From positions 496,001 to 560,000 of the forward strand of contig JAOUMY010000001.1 of the NCBI GenBank assembly GCA_029881255.1: DNA of 64,000 nt, read 5' to 3'. Positions within the stretch are counted from its first letter, which is position 1, and each line of letters begins with the position of its first letter. This document shows positions 27,301 to 35,062 of this stretch, piece after piece. This DNA is from Gammaproteobacteria bacterium (GTDB taxonomy: Bacteria > Pseudomonadota > Gammaproteobacteria > S012-40). The notes under the pieces are model-generated. The model ran no database searches, was not told the DNA's origin, and saw only the letters and a list, made by a program, of their open reading frames with translations. The position numbers and the translations under genes were made by a program.

Positions 27301-30263
27301 CGCAACATTTCATAGAAATAATTGTAAATACAACACCGATTGCGAACCCAGGCGGACCCTATCAGGGATATGTCGGCAGTGAAATTGCCTTCGATGGATC
27401 CGGTTCTGTTGACGCAGATGGTGACATGCTTAGCTATATTTGGGACTTCGGCGACGGAAGTAGCGCAAACGGAATTTCTCCCACACATGTTTACACACAC
27501 AAGGGGAATTACACTGCTTCCTTGTTAGTCAACGATGGTTTTAGTGATTCTGTTATGGTTACTACTTCCGTCGTTATCCCCAATCGCGCACCTACTGCAG
27601 AAATATTGTCGAGCGAAAATAGCAGAGTTGTTCTTGGACACGAAGTGTCTTTTTCAGGTTCTGGCTCCTTTGATCCCGACGGTGATAACCTCAGTTACAA
27701 GTGGATCATTGATGACGTTGGAATACTAAATTCTATTTTATTTTTTCATGCGTTTTCTACGCCTGGAAACCACACTGTACAGCTGATAGTAAATGATGGA
27801 GAAGCAGACTCTCTGCCAGTCACAAAATCCTTTTTTGTCATTTCTCCTCCAATAGCTTTAGCAGGAGGCACACAGATTTATTCGTCTGGAGAGACTGCCA
27901 CGCTTGATGCCAACTACAGCTTTGATACTGACGGTTATCTAGTAGATTATCGGTGGCAACAAATTTCCGGCAACACGGTGGAAATACAGTCAGTGGATTC
28001 GCAACAGGCCAGCTTTGTTACTCCTCCTGCAAACGTACACTGGAAAATGGTTTCTGCCGGTGAGCACCATACTTGTGCGATCGACTCGATGCAATCTTTA
28101 TGGTGTTGGGGTAGTAATTATTTTCAGCAAATACCTTCATATGAATATCAACACAAAACACCAGTGGTAGTCGAATTTGCAGAACAAACCACCTGGCAAC
28201 AGGTTTCAACCGGCGCTAGACACACATGCGCAATATCGGCCGACAACAGACTCTATTGTTGGGGAGATAACTCCGAGGGCCAGCTAGGCGCTATTAGTGG
28301 TGGTAATGGAATATTAGCCTACGTGGCGGTACTGGATGGCACAAATTGGAGAATGGTGGATTCGAGCAGGTACCATTCTTGTGCCGTAGACGCAGACAGT
28401 CAGTTGTTTTGTTGGGGAAGAAATAGTTCAGGACAACTTGGCCTGGGAGACAACTCCAGTCGAGCTAGTCCAGGTCAGATTTATTCTCCAGTGACAAATG
28501 CCGTTTGGAAAACGGTAAAGACCGGGCTTTCACACACCTGTGCGCTAGATACCAGTAATAGCTTATGGTGCTGGGGAAGTAACGGCGAGGGACAGCTCGG
28601 AATTGGCGATACCATTGGCGAAGCAACACAACCCATGATTGTTCCCACACCGAACAATGCGACATCATGGTTGGATTTCATTGTAGGGGATAGCCATAGC
28701 TGTGGAATTGGAGACGACGGGAAGCTTTATTGTTGGGGAACGAACGGGCCAGGGTGGCTTGGTACGGAGGACAAAAATTACCTGGTGTTTTCTCCTTCCC
28801 TAGTCGTCACAGAACACGACTTTACACAGTTATCCGCCGGAACCCGATTTACTTGTGCATTGGCTACTGACAAACAAACCTATTGCTGGGGTAAATCTGA
28901 TACTGGGCAAACCGGTGCACGCGATTTTACAGAGGTTTATTCGCCTACATCGCCTATACAGTTCTACTCAAACATTGCGCAGATTAGCACAGGGGCTAAA
29001 CATTCCTGTCTACTTAACGAACAGGGTGCGATGGCGTGCTGGGGAGACAATACATATTACAATATCTCTCCTTCTTCTCAGGTCATGTATTTTGCACCTG
29101 CCTTATCCACAAAAAACGAAAACGTTTTGACATTCAGTGTAACGGTCACGGACAACGATGGCTTAACATCGACGAGTAAAACACCCGTCATCATTAATCA
29201 GCCTCCAACAGCGATGATACCTAACAGTGTTACAACCTTTCACAATACACCAGTAGAAATCGACGGCGCCTTGTCTCACGACGCAGAACTTGCGCAGCTT
29301 AATTATTCATGGAAACTAGACGGGGTTGAGATTTCGACTTCACCAATTCTCAGACGATCGTTTTCTGAGCCAGGGGAATATCTTGTTCAACTAACGGTAA
29401 ACGACGGATACGCCGAGTCTTTACCCGTCACTACTACTGTTTTCGTAAATGCTACTCCTACGGCACATGAAGGTCATATCAATTCAGTGCCGTCCATAGT
29501 AAAAATAGAGGTATATTCCGTTAACGATGCACCTGTTGCCGTTGATGATCACTACAAAACAACTAAAGGAACGGAATTGGTCACTGGAAATGCGCTTGAA
29601 AATGATTCTGACGCTGATGGTGATCAATTAATTGTTATGCAACTTAGCCAACCGGATCATGGCACAGTCTATTCCAATAATGACGGCACCTTTACCTATA
29701 CTCCACAAGCAGGATATGTTGGGACTGACAAATTTACCTATACTATAACCGATGGTCACCAAGGCATGGATGACGGTGTGGTTCGTATAACCGTAGAGGA
29801 ATTATTACCTGATACACAAAAATTCGCCGCATCGTTCAATATCGAAAAATTGCTATTGGACGCCAGCAGCGAAGAAATGGTATTCCGTATAAAACCTACT
29901 TCAGCACCACTATCAGGCGTTACGTTGCGTTACTATACGACAGATGGTACCGCATATCGTGATATAGACTTTGGCACAATCGAAGGAAGCGTACACTGGG
30001 ATAAAGGCGATGCAACTGAGCGCGAAATTGCAATCCCACTACTAGCAAAGGAATACGTCAACAACATCTATTTTAATCTCGTGTTTGTTGTTGAGGAAGG
30101 TAATGTAATTTTTGAAAATGGAAGCACAGCCATAGTTACCATTGCAAAAAACCTCAAGGCACGAAGAAAATTAGGTTCAATCGCATTTGAATTTCTACTA
30201 TTTACTATATTTTTCTTCTTCATTCGAGACAGGCACAACCGACAAGCTTTTATGAATGCATGA
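24333..30263 (+). CDS. Secreted S8 subtilisin-like protease with PKD, RCC1, cadherin-like and Calx-beta modules
   Basis: 1976 residues. Signal peptide (SVFKILFCFTFIVLSTTTFAS), an I9-like propeptide (HRLLIKYKASS...) and an S8 catalytic domain with triad Asp175 (VVDTGVD), His230 (HGTHVAG) and Ser390 (GTSMAAPH), plus oxyanion Asn322. Next come a beta-domain and about five PKD repeats (WDFGDG motifs). A sixth, REJ/PKD-like unit is interrupted by seven RCC1-type repeats (each ...HTCA...LWCWGSN.GQLG). After another PKD come a cadherin-like/VCBS-type domain (NDAPVAVDDHYKTTKGT), a Calx-beta-like domain and a C-terminal hydrophobic helix with Arg residues. The ATG at 24333 has GAGG 5 nt upstream. It is probably exported and surface-attached, degrading extracellular protein or binding polymers through its modules. 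Confidence 0.93.
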   Translation: MSSVFKILFCFTFIVLSTTTFASPPGQPDTEKQHPHRLLIKYKASSVAQSQRLRARNQNIQDIKPLFGRSKKNFSRQFTHSAKHHGLDRWHRLSISDKTEMEMLLKQLSTDPDIEVIEPDFVLTTSTVPTDPSFGQLWGLVNTGQAGGTSGTDISVESVWNSSNHGNGVVVAVVDTGVDYTHTDLSSNMWINNDEIADNGVDDDGNGYIDDVFGYDFANNDGDPIDDNEHGTHVAGTIAASANNGVGVAGVAWSAKIMSVKFLTSRGGGYTSDAIQSIQYAIDMGANIINASWGGSGYSQLLFDAVSAANDAGITLVAAAGNSSINIDMSKHYPSSFNLPNVISVAAFDRYGNLAGFSNWGPESVHVAAPGKAIYSTVLGDTYRLLSGTSMAAPHVSGAAALLLSEDMTRTPEQIKQLLISTSSYSDTLSEKTISKGRINISDAFSCVPGDMRIVSTSLSNNFDIRTGDEQVISVKVYSCDQQVKNAQLSVKLNGANVKYLNDSGLNGDEQAGDGKYSISWKPDAYGDVTLEFTATHNVYSTSSITIVGTISQSQDYQVDDTIPFNWQDATGGTSLSLGDDQSTQVDMGFPFRFFGNAYEIAYVSSNGMLTFGKGSALSANTAIPSPIIPNNYIAVLWSDLNPSLNGNIYSAQFGVAPNRKLVISWNDVSVFNGSLNGGTFQAILHEGSNDIVLQYQDVLFGSQADNGGQATVGIENSDGSQGVQYSYKTPSLNNNKAIRFRPALRPVANPGGAYQSEINQPVNFFGSASSDRSNAVFSYAWNFGDGTISTEHNPVHTYTQRGVFEATLKVNDGFEDSLPATTSVIIGPNQLPAARAGGPYTGYANQIITLDGSQSTDPDGDALGYNWDFGDGNVGFGISPSYTYNAPGIYTVFLSVSDGYGTSTSTATVTLENRSPVAEITAPLVGALGVPVNLSALASHDPDNQSISYSWDFGDGQSSTLANPAHIFASTGVFNVTLTVSDGILSNSTQHFIEIIVNTTPIANPGGPYQGYVGSEIAFDGSGSVDADGDMLSYIWDFGDGSSANGISPTHVYTHKGNYTASLLVNDGFSDSVMVTTSVVIPNRAPTAEILSSENSRVVLGHEVSFSGSGSFDPDGDNLSYKWIIDDVGILNSILFFHAFSTPGNHTVQLIVNDGEADSLPVTKSFFVISPPIALAGGTQIYSSGETATLDANYSFDTDGYLVDYRWQQISGNTVEIQSVDSQQASFVTPPANVHWKMVSAGEHHTCAIDSMQSLWCWGSNYFQQIPSYEYQHKTPVVVEFAEQTTWQQVSTGARHTCAISADNRLYCWGDNSEGQLGAISGGNGILAYVAVLDGTNWRMVDSSRYHSCAVDADSQLFCWGRNSSGQLGLGDNSSRASPGQIYSPVTNAVWKTVKTGLSHTCALDTSNSLWCWGSNGEGQLGIGDTIGEATQPMIVPTPNNATSWLDFIVGDSHSCGIGDDGKLYCWGTNGPGWLGTEDKNYLVFSPSLVVTEHDFTQLSAGTRFTCALATDKQTYCWGKSDTGQTGARDFTEVYSPTSPIQFYSNIAQISTGAKHSCLLNEQGAMACWGDNTYYNISPSSQVMYFAPALSTKNENVLTFSVTVTDNDGLTSTSKTPVIINQPPTAMIPNSVTTFHNTPVEIDGALSHDAELAQLNYSWKLDGVEISTSPILRRSFSEPGEYLVQLTVNDGYAESLPVTTTVFVNATPTAHEGHINSVPSIVKIEVYSVNDAPVAVDDHYKTTKGTELVTGNALENDSDADGDQLIVMQLSQPDHGTVYSNNDGTFTYTPQAGYVGTDKFTYTITDGHQGMDDGVVRITVEELLPDTQKFAASFNIEKLLLDASSEEMVFRIKPTSAPLSGVTLRYYTTDGTAYRDIDFGTIEGSVHWDKGDATEREIAIPLLAKEYVNNIYFNLVFVVEEGNVIFENGSTAIVTIAKNLKARRKLGSIAFEFLLFTIFFFFIRDRHNRQAFMNA

Positions 30264-30362
30264 TGATCGATCTTGCGTTTTGAGATACACAACATGCCAT
30301 AATTTCGCTGTTCGGAACCCAGCGGAATAATCCAAAATCAAGAATGTAATCAAGGACGATTT

Positions 30363-31187
30363 GTGAACGTTGATACCTACTTGCAGCAATATCTGGAATT
30401 CAGAGATGAACTTCGCGGATATTTGTTTCGACTGCTGGCGAATAGAGCGGATTGCGAAGACGTGTTGCAAGAAACCTATATTAAGTTCTCTGAAAATATG
30501 GATTCATTTCGTGGTGAGTCTTCGTTTAAAACCTGGGTATATTCCATAGCAACCAACCTCGCGAAGAATATTCTTTCACACCAGGCTCGGTGGAGAGAGG
30601 ATTTCCAGGATAAGGGCAAGGACCTGCACGTTCAGGACAGTACTATGTCAGAAAAGCTGTACGGAATCTGGGCATCTACACCGGATGCTAACTTTGAAGT
30701 TCGACAACATCTGGACTACTGTTTTACCTGTATCAGCAAAACCCTGCCGCTAATTCAACAGGTTTGCCTTCTACTCAAGGATGTTTACGGTTTCAAACAA
30801 GCTGAGATTGAAGCCACTACTGGCCTATCCGAAGGAAAGGTAAAACACGGCATCGTCGACGCACGCAAGACTATGATTAAACTGTTCGATAATCGCTGTG
30901 CTCTGATTAAGAAGCAAGGCGTCTGTAATCAATGTACTGCCTTGAAGGGGTTTCTAACCTCAGAACAAAGTGCTCACCAGGAAGCCAACCAACTCGCACT
31001 GGTGCAAGAGGCTGAAAGCTCAGACAGTGAACGACTACTAGAGCTTCGTCTCGATATTGTGCGTTCGACCGACCCCATCAACAATACACAACATGACATT
31101 CACATCTACTTTCTTGAAAATCTTCCTGAATGGGCCGAACGAATGTCATATTCCGACAAGGACAAAAAAAAAGACCCGGCTCAATGA
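30363..31187 (+). CDS. ECF-type sigma-70 factor with C-terminal CxxC extension
   Basis: 274 residues, longer than a minimal ECF sigma. Region 2 is seen in DELRGYLFRLLANRADCEDVLQETYIKF and SFKTWVYSIATNLAKN. Region 4 is seen in LPLIQQVCLLLKDVYGFKQAEIEATTGLSEGKVKHGIVDARK. The ~95-residue extension starts with NRCALIKKQGVCNQC, a Cys-bearing motif that could bind metal or sense redox. GTG start at 30363 with AAGGA ~6 nt upstream. No anti-sigma gene is adjacent. A GGAAC sequence at 30314 resembles ECF -35 elements, so autoregulation is possible. The last codons overlap a leftward terminator. Confidence 0.88.
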   Translation: MNVDTYLQQYLEFRDELRGYLFRLLANRADCEDVLQETYIKFSENMDSFRGESSFKTWVYSIATNLAKNILSHQARWREDFQDKGKDLHVQDSTMSEKLYGIWASTPDANFEVRQHLDYCFTCISKTLPLIQQVCLLLKDVYGFKQAEIEATTGLSEGKVKHGIVDARKTMIKLFDNRCALIKKQGVCNQCTALKGFLTSEQSAHQEANQLALVQEAESSDSERLLELRLDIVRSTDPINNTQHDIHIYFLENLPEWAERMSYSDKDKKKDPAQ

Positions 31188-31193
31188 GCCGGG
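31164..31193 (-). terminator. Intrinsic terminator for the leftward small gene, inside the sigma gene 3' end
   Basis: An 8-bp GC stem CCCGGCTC / GAGCCGGG with an AAT loop. Nine A residues on the plus strand (31164-31172) become the U-tract on leftward transcripts. It ends 27 bp before the stop of the gene at 31220. The stem contains the stop codon of the sigma gene (31185-31187). Confidence 0.85.
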
Positions 31194-31219
31194 CACATCG
31201 CTTCCTGCGGGTGACTAAT

Positions 31220-31438
31220 CTAGTTTGATGACATATCGTATTTGTTTTTCATATTGTCCTTAATAATGTTTCCAATCGAACCGGAGACTCCTTCACATTG
31301 CGTTCCTTCATCTAGCGTAATGTGATGAGTATCTGCATCCATCAGCGAATCGGCTGCGATACAAGATTTTAGATCGAGTCTTGTACCCAGACTCTCTGGT
31401 TCTTCCAAGCAATCTGTTACCTGATAAGTCAGCACCAC
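31220..31438 (-). CDS. Small Cys-containing hypothetical protein
   Basis: 72 residues, GTG start at 31436-31438 with AGGGGG about 6 nt upstream and a good terminator just downstream. These two signals together make it a credible gene. The acidic sequence has Cys at residues 10, 26 and 48 (TDCLEEPESL, LKSCIAADS, TQCEGVSG) and no signal peptide or TM helix. No family is recognised. It converges on the sigma factor gene and shares its 3' region. Confidence 0.6.
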   Translation of the reverse strand: MVLTYQVTDCLEEPESLGTRLDLKSCIAADSLMDADTHHITLDEGTQCEGVSGSIGNIIKDNMKNKYDMSSN

Positions 31439-31582
31439 GTTAGCCCCCTATGGGAGCTTTTTTCTCACGTTTCAAAAAACTTCCCCAAATCCCGTTCAAA
31501 AACCTCTGCCCATTTGTCCAAGTTCTGATTAGAGGCAAAACAGACTTTTAATCAGTTTTTTAATTGGACAAAGGAGAAAGAA

Positions 31583-31948
31583 ATGACTACCCCATCAACA
31601 CAGGTATGGCAGGCGTTCATGCAATCAATGCAGGCGGGAGACAATCATTGGCAGAGTTTGGTTTCAGATGATGTTGTTTTTACCGGACCGGTAGAACAGG
31701 TAAGGGGCAAAGACGACTTTATCAAATTGAACCTGGACTTCTTCAAGATGGTTGTTGCCTATGATCTACACCATCAAGCCGCAGGTGAAAATACAGTGGC
31801 TACAGAGGGAACCATCAAGATCAAATCACCCAAAGGCAATGAGCTAGCTTTTGATCTTGCCGAGTTCTACAACATCAAGGACGGCAAAATCCAATCCGTT
31901 TCCATTTATTACGATCCACGAGAATTCATACAAGAGTTTTCGATGTAG
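31583..31948 (+). CDS. NTF2-like/SnoaL-fold protein
   Basis: 121 residues. The pattern is that of an NTF2-like fold: N-terminal helix (TQVWQAFMQSMQAGD), DDVVFTGPVEQVRGKDDFIKLNLDFF, then paired strands ending in FYNIKDGKIQSVSIYYDPREF. Such proteins range from isomerases to ligand-binding accessory proteins, so no reaction is assigned. AAAGGAGA lies just upstream of the ATG. A 9-bp hairpin follows, then the EVE-like gene on the same strand. Confidence 0.8.
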   Translation: MTTPSTQVWQAFMQSMQAGDNHWQSLVSDDVVFTGPVEQVRGKDDFIKLNLDFFKMVVAYDLHHQAAGENTVATEGTIKIKSPKGNELAFDLAEFYNIKDGKIQSVSIYYDPREFIQEFSM

Positions 31949-31962
31949 CGTTCAACCAAACC

Positions 31963-31986
31963 GGGGTCTGCTTGAGTGCAGACCCC
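31963..31986 (+). other. GC-rich hairpin between NTF2-like and EVE-like genes
   Basis: GGGGTCTGC / GCAGACCCC, a 9-bp stem with a 6-nt TTGAGT loop, 14 bp after a stop codon. No T-tract follows, so it may be a weak terminator, an mRNA 3'-end stabiliser or an attenuator for the next gene. Confidence 0.6.
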
Positions 31987-32005
31987 AAACTATCTGGAGA
32001 TTTTT

Positions 32006-32422
32006 ATGGCAAACTGGCTATATCCCGCAAACACACAATATCACGATGTACTTGGCGCATTTTCTAAGAAGACGGTGTACTGGCCGGCAAAGACTAAGGT
32101 AAGCAAGGGTGACAAAATATATATTTACCTGGCTGCGCCCCACAAACAAATCGCCTTCATAGGCGAGGTTACACAAGTCGACATAACAGAAGAAAGCGTG
32201 ATCGAGGACATCAAAAGGTTTTTCAAACAACTCCCAAAGAAGAAAGGAGAGCCAACACCGTTTATGAAAATTGGTAAAATTCAACGCGTCGATATTGAGG
32301 CGGACTCACCTTTAGCCTTGTCTTCGCTCAAGACACACGGTCTTCGTGGCATGTTGATGGGACCACGCAATCTCGAAAACAATCAAACGCTCCTTAACTA
32401 CTTCCAGGAAGAACTAGAATGA
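32006..32422 (+). CDS. EVE/PUA-like domain protein
   Basis: 138 residues. The opening WLYPANTQYHDVLGAFSKKTVYWPAK and the following KGDKIYIYLAAPHKQIAFIGEVTQVDI resemble EVE/PUA-like domains, which can bind modified bases in nucleic acids. The ligand here is unknown. The ATG at 32006 has GGAG 7 nt upstream, preferred over an ATG ten codons earlier. The stop overlaps the start of the next gene (ATGA, 32419-32422), so the two proteins are translationally coupled. Confidence 0.7.
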   Translation: MANWLYPANTQYHDVLGAFSKKTVYWPAKTKVSKGDKIYIYLAAPHKQIAFIGEVTQVDITEESVIEDIKRFFKQLPKKKGEPTPFMKIGKIQRVDIEADSPLALSSLKTHGLRGMLMGPRNLENNQTLLNYFQEELE

Positions 32423-32721
32423 GTTATGAAAAAGTTGCCGCTAAACTTGTAAAAGAAGAGGGCGTTGAATACTCCACCATGATGAATTCGCCATGTCTGC
32501 GCTATCAAGGCACGTTCATGGCAATGATGTTTACACAGCAAGACGCGCTGATCGTGAAGGTATCGCCTCAAAGAGTTGATGAAATCATCGCTACTGGGGA
32601 GGGATTGGCGTTTAATCTGACCGGGAAAAAGTTCAAGGAGTGGGTATTGATTCCTTCGAAATTCGAGAAGAACTACGAGGGATATATGAAAGAGGCTTTG
32701 GAATATGCAAAGCACGGATAG
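32419..32721 (+). CDS. TfoX N-terminal-like small protein
   Basis: 100 residues. The sequence (SPCLRYQGTFMAMMFTQQDALIVKVSPQRVDEII, EGLAFNLTGKKFKEWVLIP) resembles the TfoX/Sxy N-terminal fold, or a related small domain, rather than the full competence regulator. No DNA-binding C-terminal domain is present. It overlaps the EVE-like gene by 4 nt and is probably expressed with it. The identity is moderate and a role in competence should not be assumed. Confidence 0.6.
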   Translation: MSYEKVAAKLVKEEGVEYSTMMNSPCLRYQGTFMAMMFTQQDALIVKVSPQRVDEIIATGEGLAFNLTGKKFKEWVLIPSKFEKNYEGYMKEALEYAKHG

Positions 32722-32773
32722 ATATATTGCGCATGCTTTTACAAATAGAGATCTCAGCGTTTTGACATGATGT

Positions 32774-33772
32774 TTACTTGAGTAGACCTGGCACGGGTAT
32801 ATCAAAGGCCCTGGAGTTGGTTAGCAGCTCTGACAACAGCCCTGTCCATTCCTGCTCATAGGTATCGTCATTATTTTCATCGACGCTTAATTGGTAAGAA
32901 TTACTCACTACCTCAAAATGGAGACTGCCGGCATCGCCAAAAAGCGTTGCCGCACCCCCCAAGGGCAACCCACCTATGTACCCCGGAAGTTTAGAAAACG
33001 GATTAGAGGTACTAAGCGTAAGAAGCCCAAATTCAGATAGGTAAATTTTTGATTGATACACCTGACTCGCAAGTATTTCGTTGTCAGTTACTTCAGAGGT
33101 TCTAACGATTTTTAGCCCTTCCAACAAGGTTTGCATAGAATCAGCAGTATTTTCCTTCAGAATATCTGCTTTCAGTGTGACAAGAAGTTTTGTCTCTTCG
33201 CTAAATGTCACGATGCCGTTTAGTTTTAAATCATTTTCAGAATCGGATACTGAAAGTTCAGTGAATTGCGTTACCGCTCGAAGGAGATCGTTCTCCCAAT
33301 TTGTATCAATATTTATTCGGCCGGAGATAGTGGCGTTTTCAAAACAATACTCATTAAATACAGAATTGACGGTATAGCCAATTTCCGTTCCAGATTGATT
33401 GGTTAGAGTAAGCAGGTTTGTTGACGCAGTACCGCCGCAATCACTTTGCAGTTCATAGATGATTGGTTCCTTCGTCGCCAACTGAAGTTTAAACGCAGAG
33501 ACTATTTCTGGTTTGCCTACCCAACTTATATCCCGGTCTCCGAAAATTGAAATCCACAACGCATATCGCGCTGCCTCTTGGGCAGCGTCTAAAGTCTCGT
33601 ATACCGAACTGAAATACAAAGTGAAATGCTCAACAGCATTTTCGGTTGTTAACATAACTGGAGCTTTGGCCCCTTTGTAAGATAGACCGGCTGGTGAATC
33701 CGTGTGGAAACACGAAATTGCCAAGAATATGACCACAAATAGGGTTAAAATTTTGAACAAATTTAACTCCAA
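32774..33772 (-). CDS. Hypothetical lipoprotein
   Basis: 332 residues. Lipoprotein signal with LAISC (Cys21). The body is beta-rich with many Thr/Ser/Asn residues and alternating hydrophobic strands (IIYELQSDCGGTASTNLLTLTN, YSEFGL-like segments). An acidic loop DENNDDTYEQEW lies near the C-terminus. No family is recognised. It is divergent to moeB with a 100-bp shared promoter region, and probably membrane-anchored in the periplasm. Confidence 0.65.
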   Translation of the reverse strand: MELNLFKILTLFVVIFLAISCFHTDSPAGLSYKGAKAPVMLTTENAVEHFTLYFSSVYETLDAAQEAARYALWISIFGDRDISWVGKPEIVSAFKLQLATKEPIIYELQSDCGGTASTNLLTLTNQSGTEIGYTVNSVFNEYCFENATISGRINIDTNWENDLLRAVTQFTELSVSDSENDLKLNGIVTFSEETKLLVTLKADILKENTADSMQTLLEGLKIVRTSEVTDNEILASQVYQSKIYLSEFGLLTLSTSNPFSKLPGYIGGLPLGGAATLFGDAGSLHFEVVSNSYQLSVDENNDDTYEQEWTGLLSELLTNSRAFDIPVPGLLK

Positions 33773-33872
33773 GATTTCGACATTAAGGCAGAAAACACAT
33801 TGCCATTTTAACCTTTGCTATAGGCGTTAATGCTACTATTATCGCTAAATTGACTACTTATGGGGATTAGTC

Positions 33873-34628
33873 ATGAATAATGAAGAATTGGTACGCTATA
33901 GCCGCCACATGATGCTGCCAAATTTTGACTATGATCGGCAGTATAAGTTAACTCAATCCCGTGCCCTGATCATTGGCGCAGGCGGGCTTGGCTCGCCAGT
34001 TGCCATGTATATGGCCAGTAGTGGGGTGGGGCACATTGTGCTATCGGACTTCGACGTGGTCGAACTGCACAATTTACAACGTCAAATTCTACACGGTAAT
34101 AACGACGTTGGCCGACCGAAGGTCGATTCGGCCAGAGAAAAACTTGAGAGCCTCAATTCCGAAATCAAGATTACGACATACAATGAAAAACTGAACGAGG
34201 AACAATTACGAGAGGAGGTTAGGCTGGCTGACGTGGTCTTGGAAACCACCGACAATTTTGACTCACGTTTTTTACTAAATCGTATATGCGTGGAAGAAAA
34301 AACACCCCTAGTGTCCGGCTCGGCCATTCGATTTGAAGGCCAGGTCACAACCTTCAGACCAGACATCGGAACCGGACCTTGCTACCGCTGCTTGTATAAA
34401 GAATCCGATGATGCCGCCGCAAGCCATTGGGAAACCTGCGCCGCCAGTGGCGTACTGGCGCCGGTTGTCGGCGTGATAGGTTCAATGCAGGTGATAGAGG
34501 CCATCAAGGTGCTTACCGACTTGGGGCAGGATCTTTCCGGACGGCTACTGATTTTTGATGGCATCTATATGGAATGGCGGGAGATGAAGTTAAAGAAGAA
34601 GCCGGATTGCCCGGTATGTTCGAAGTGA
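33873..34628 (+). CDS. moeB: MoeB/ThiF/HesA-family adenylyltransferase
   Basis: 251 residues, full length for MoeB. The ATP-binding GAGGLGSPVAMYMASSGVG (residues ~32-50) and SDFDVVELHNLQRQ are typical of E1-like enzymes. C-terminal CAASGVLAPVVGVIGSMQ, the two Cys pairs CYRC and CPVC (zinc) and the RLLIFDG strand fit MoeB, which adenylates the C-terminus of MoaD for molybdopterin synthesis. ThiF is a close relative, and no moaD or thiS is adjacent, so the exact partner is unproven. GGGGATTAG upstream. Confidence 0.85.
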   Translation: MNNEELVRYSRHMMLPNFDYDRQYKLTQSRALIIGAGGLGSPVAMYMASSGVGHIVLSDFDVVELHNLQRQILHGNNDVGRPKVDSAREKLESLNSEIKITTYNEKLNEEQLREEVRLADVVLETTDNFDSRFLLNRICVEEKTPLVSGSAIRFEGQVTTFRPDIGTGPCYRCLYKESDDAAASHWETCAASGVLAPVVGVIGSMQVIEAIKVLTDLGQDLSGRLLIFDGIYMEWREMKLKKKPDCPVCSK

Positions 34629-35062
34629 TAGCTAACGAATCACTTCCCGAAATAGGACGTGACAGAGTTAGCGCTTCTCAATATAAATCTCGTCCTCGTC
34701 ATACTAAGAACAGTTTTTTTGCGACTTTCTGCGGCGGGTAGTGTAACACTTGAAGTTCTACGCTCAGTTCAACGCCATCTAAGACATTTTATGGTAAGGA
34801 AGACCTTGAGAAATCGAGGTCTCCCAGGTCTTTTGAATGTTCAGCGATGTAGCGCTCTTACCTTTTAATCGTTTACTCAAACTGACAAGACCTTAATAAA
34901 GCTTTCTATATTCACAATCTTTTGTAGGCAAATGGAATAAGATGGACCTGTTAATTCTTATTCCTATACCTCTTGGAATTTCACCTATCAGACGCCATAA
35001 CCTCAGTTGTCCGTATACTAGTAACACTATTGGTTGTTTCAAAGCCAACTGCGGAGGCTACA
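34629..35062. other. Spacer between moeB and mtfA
   Basis: 434 bp without a supported gene. Imperfect repeats of AAGACCT / AGGTCTT near 34800-34835 can pair and may contribute to termination after moeB. GGAGG at 35053-35057 belongs to the mtfA start. Confidence 0.4.
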
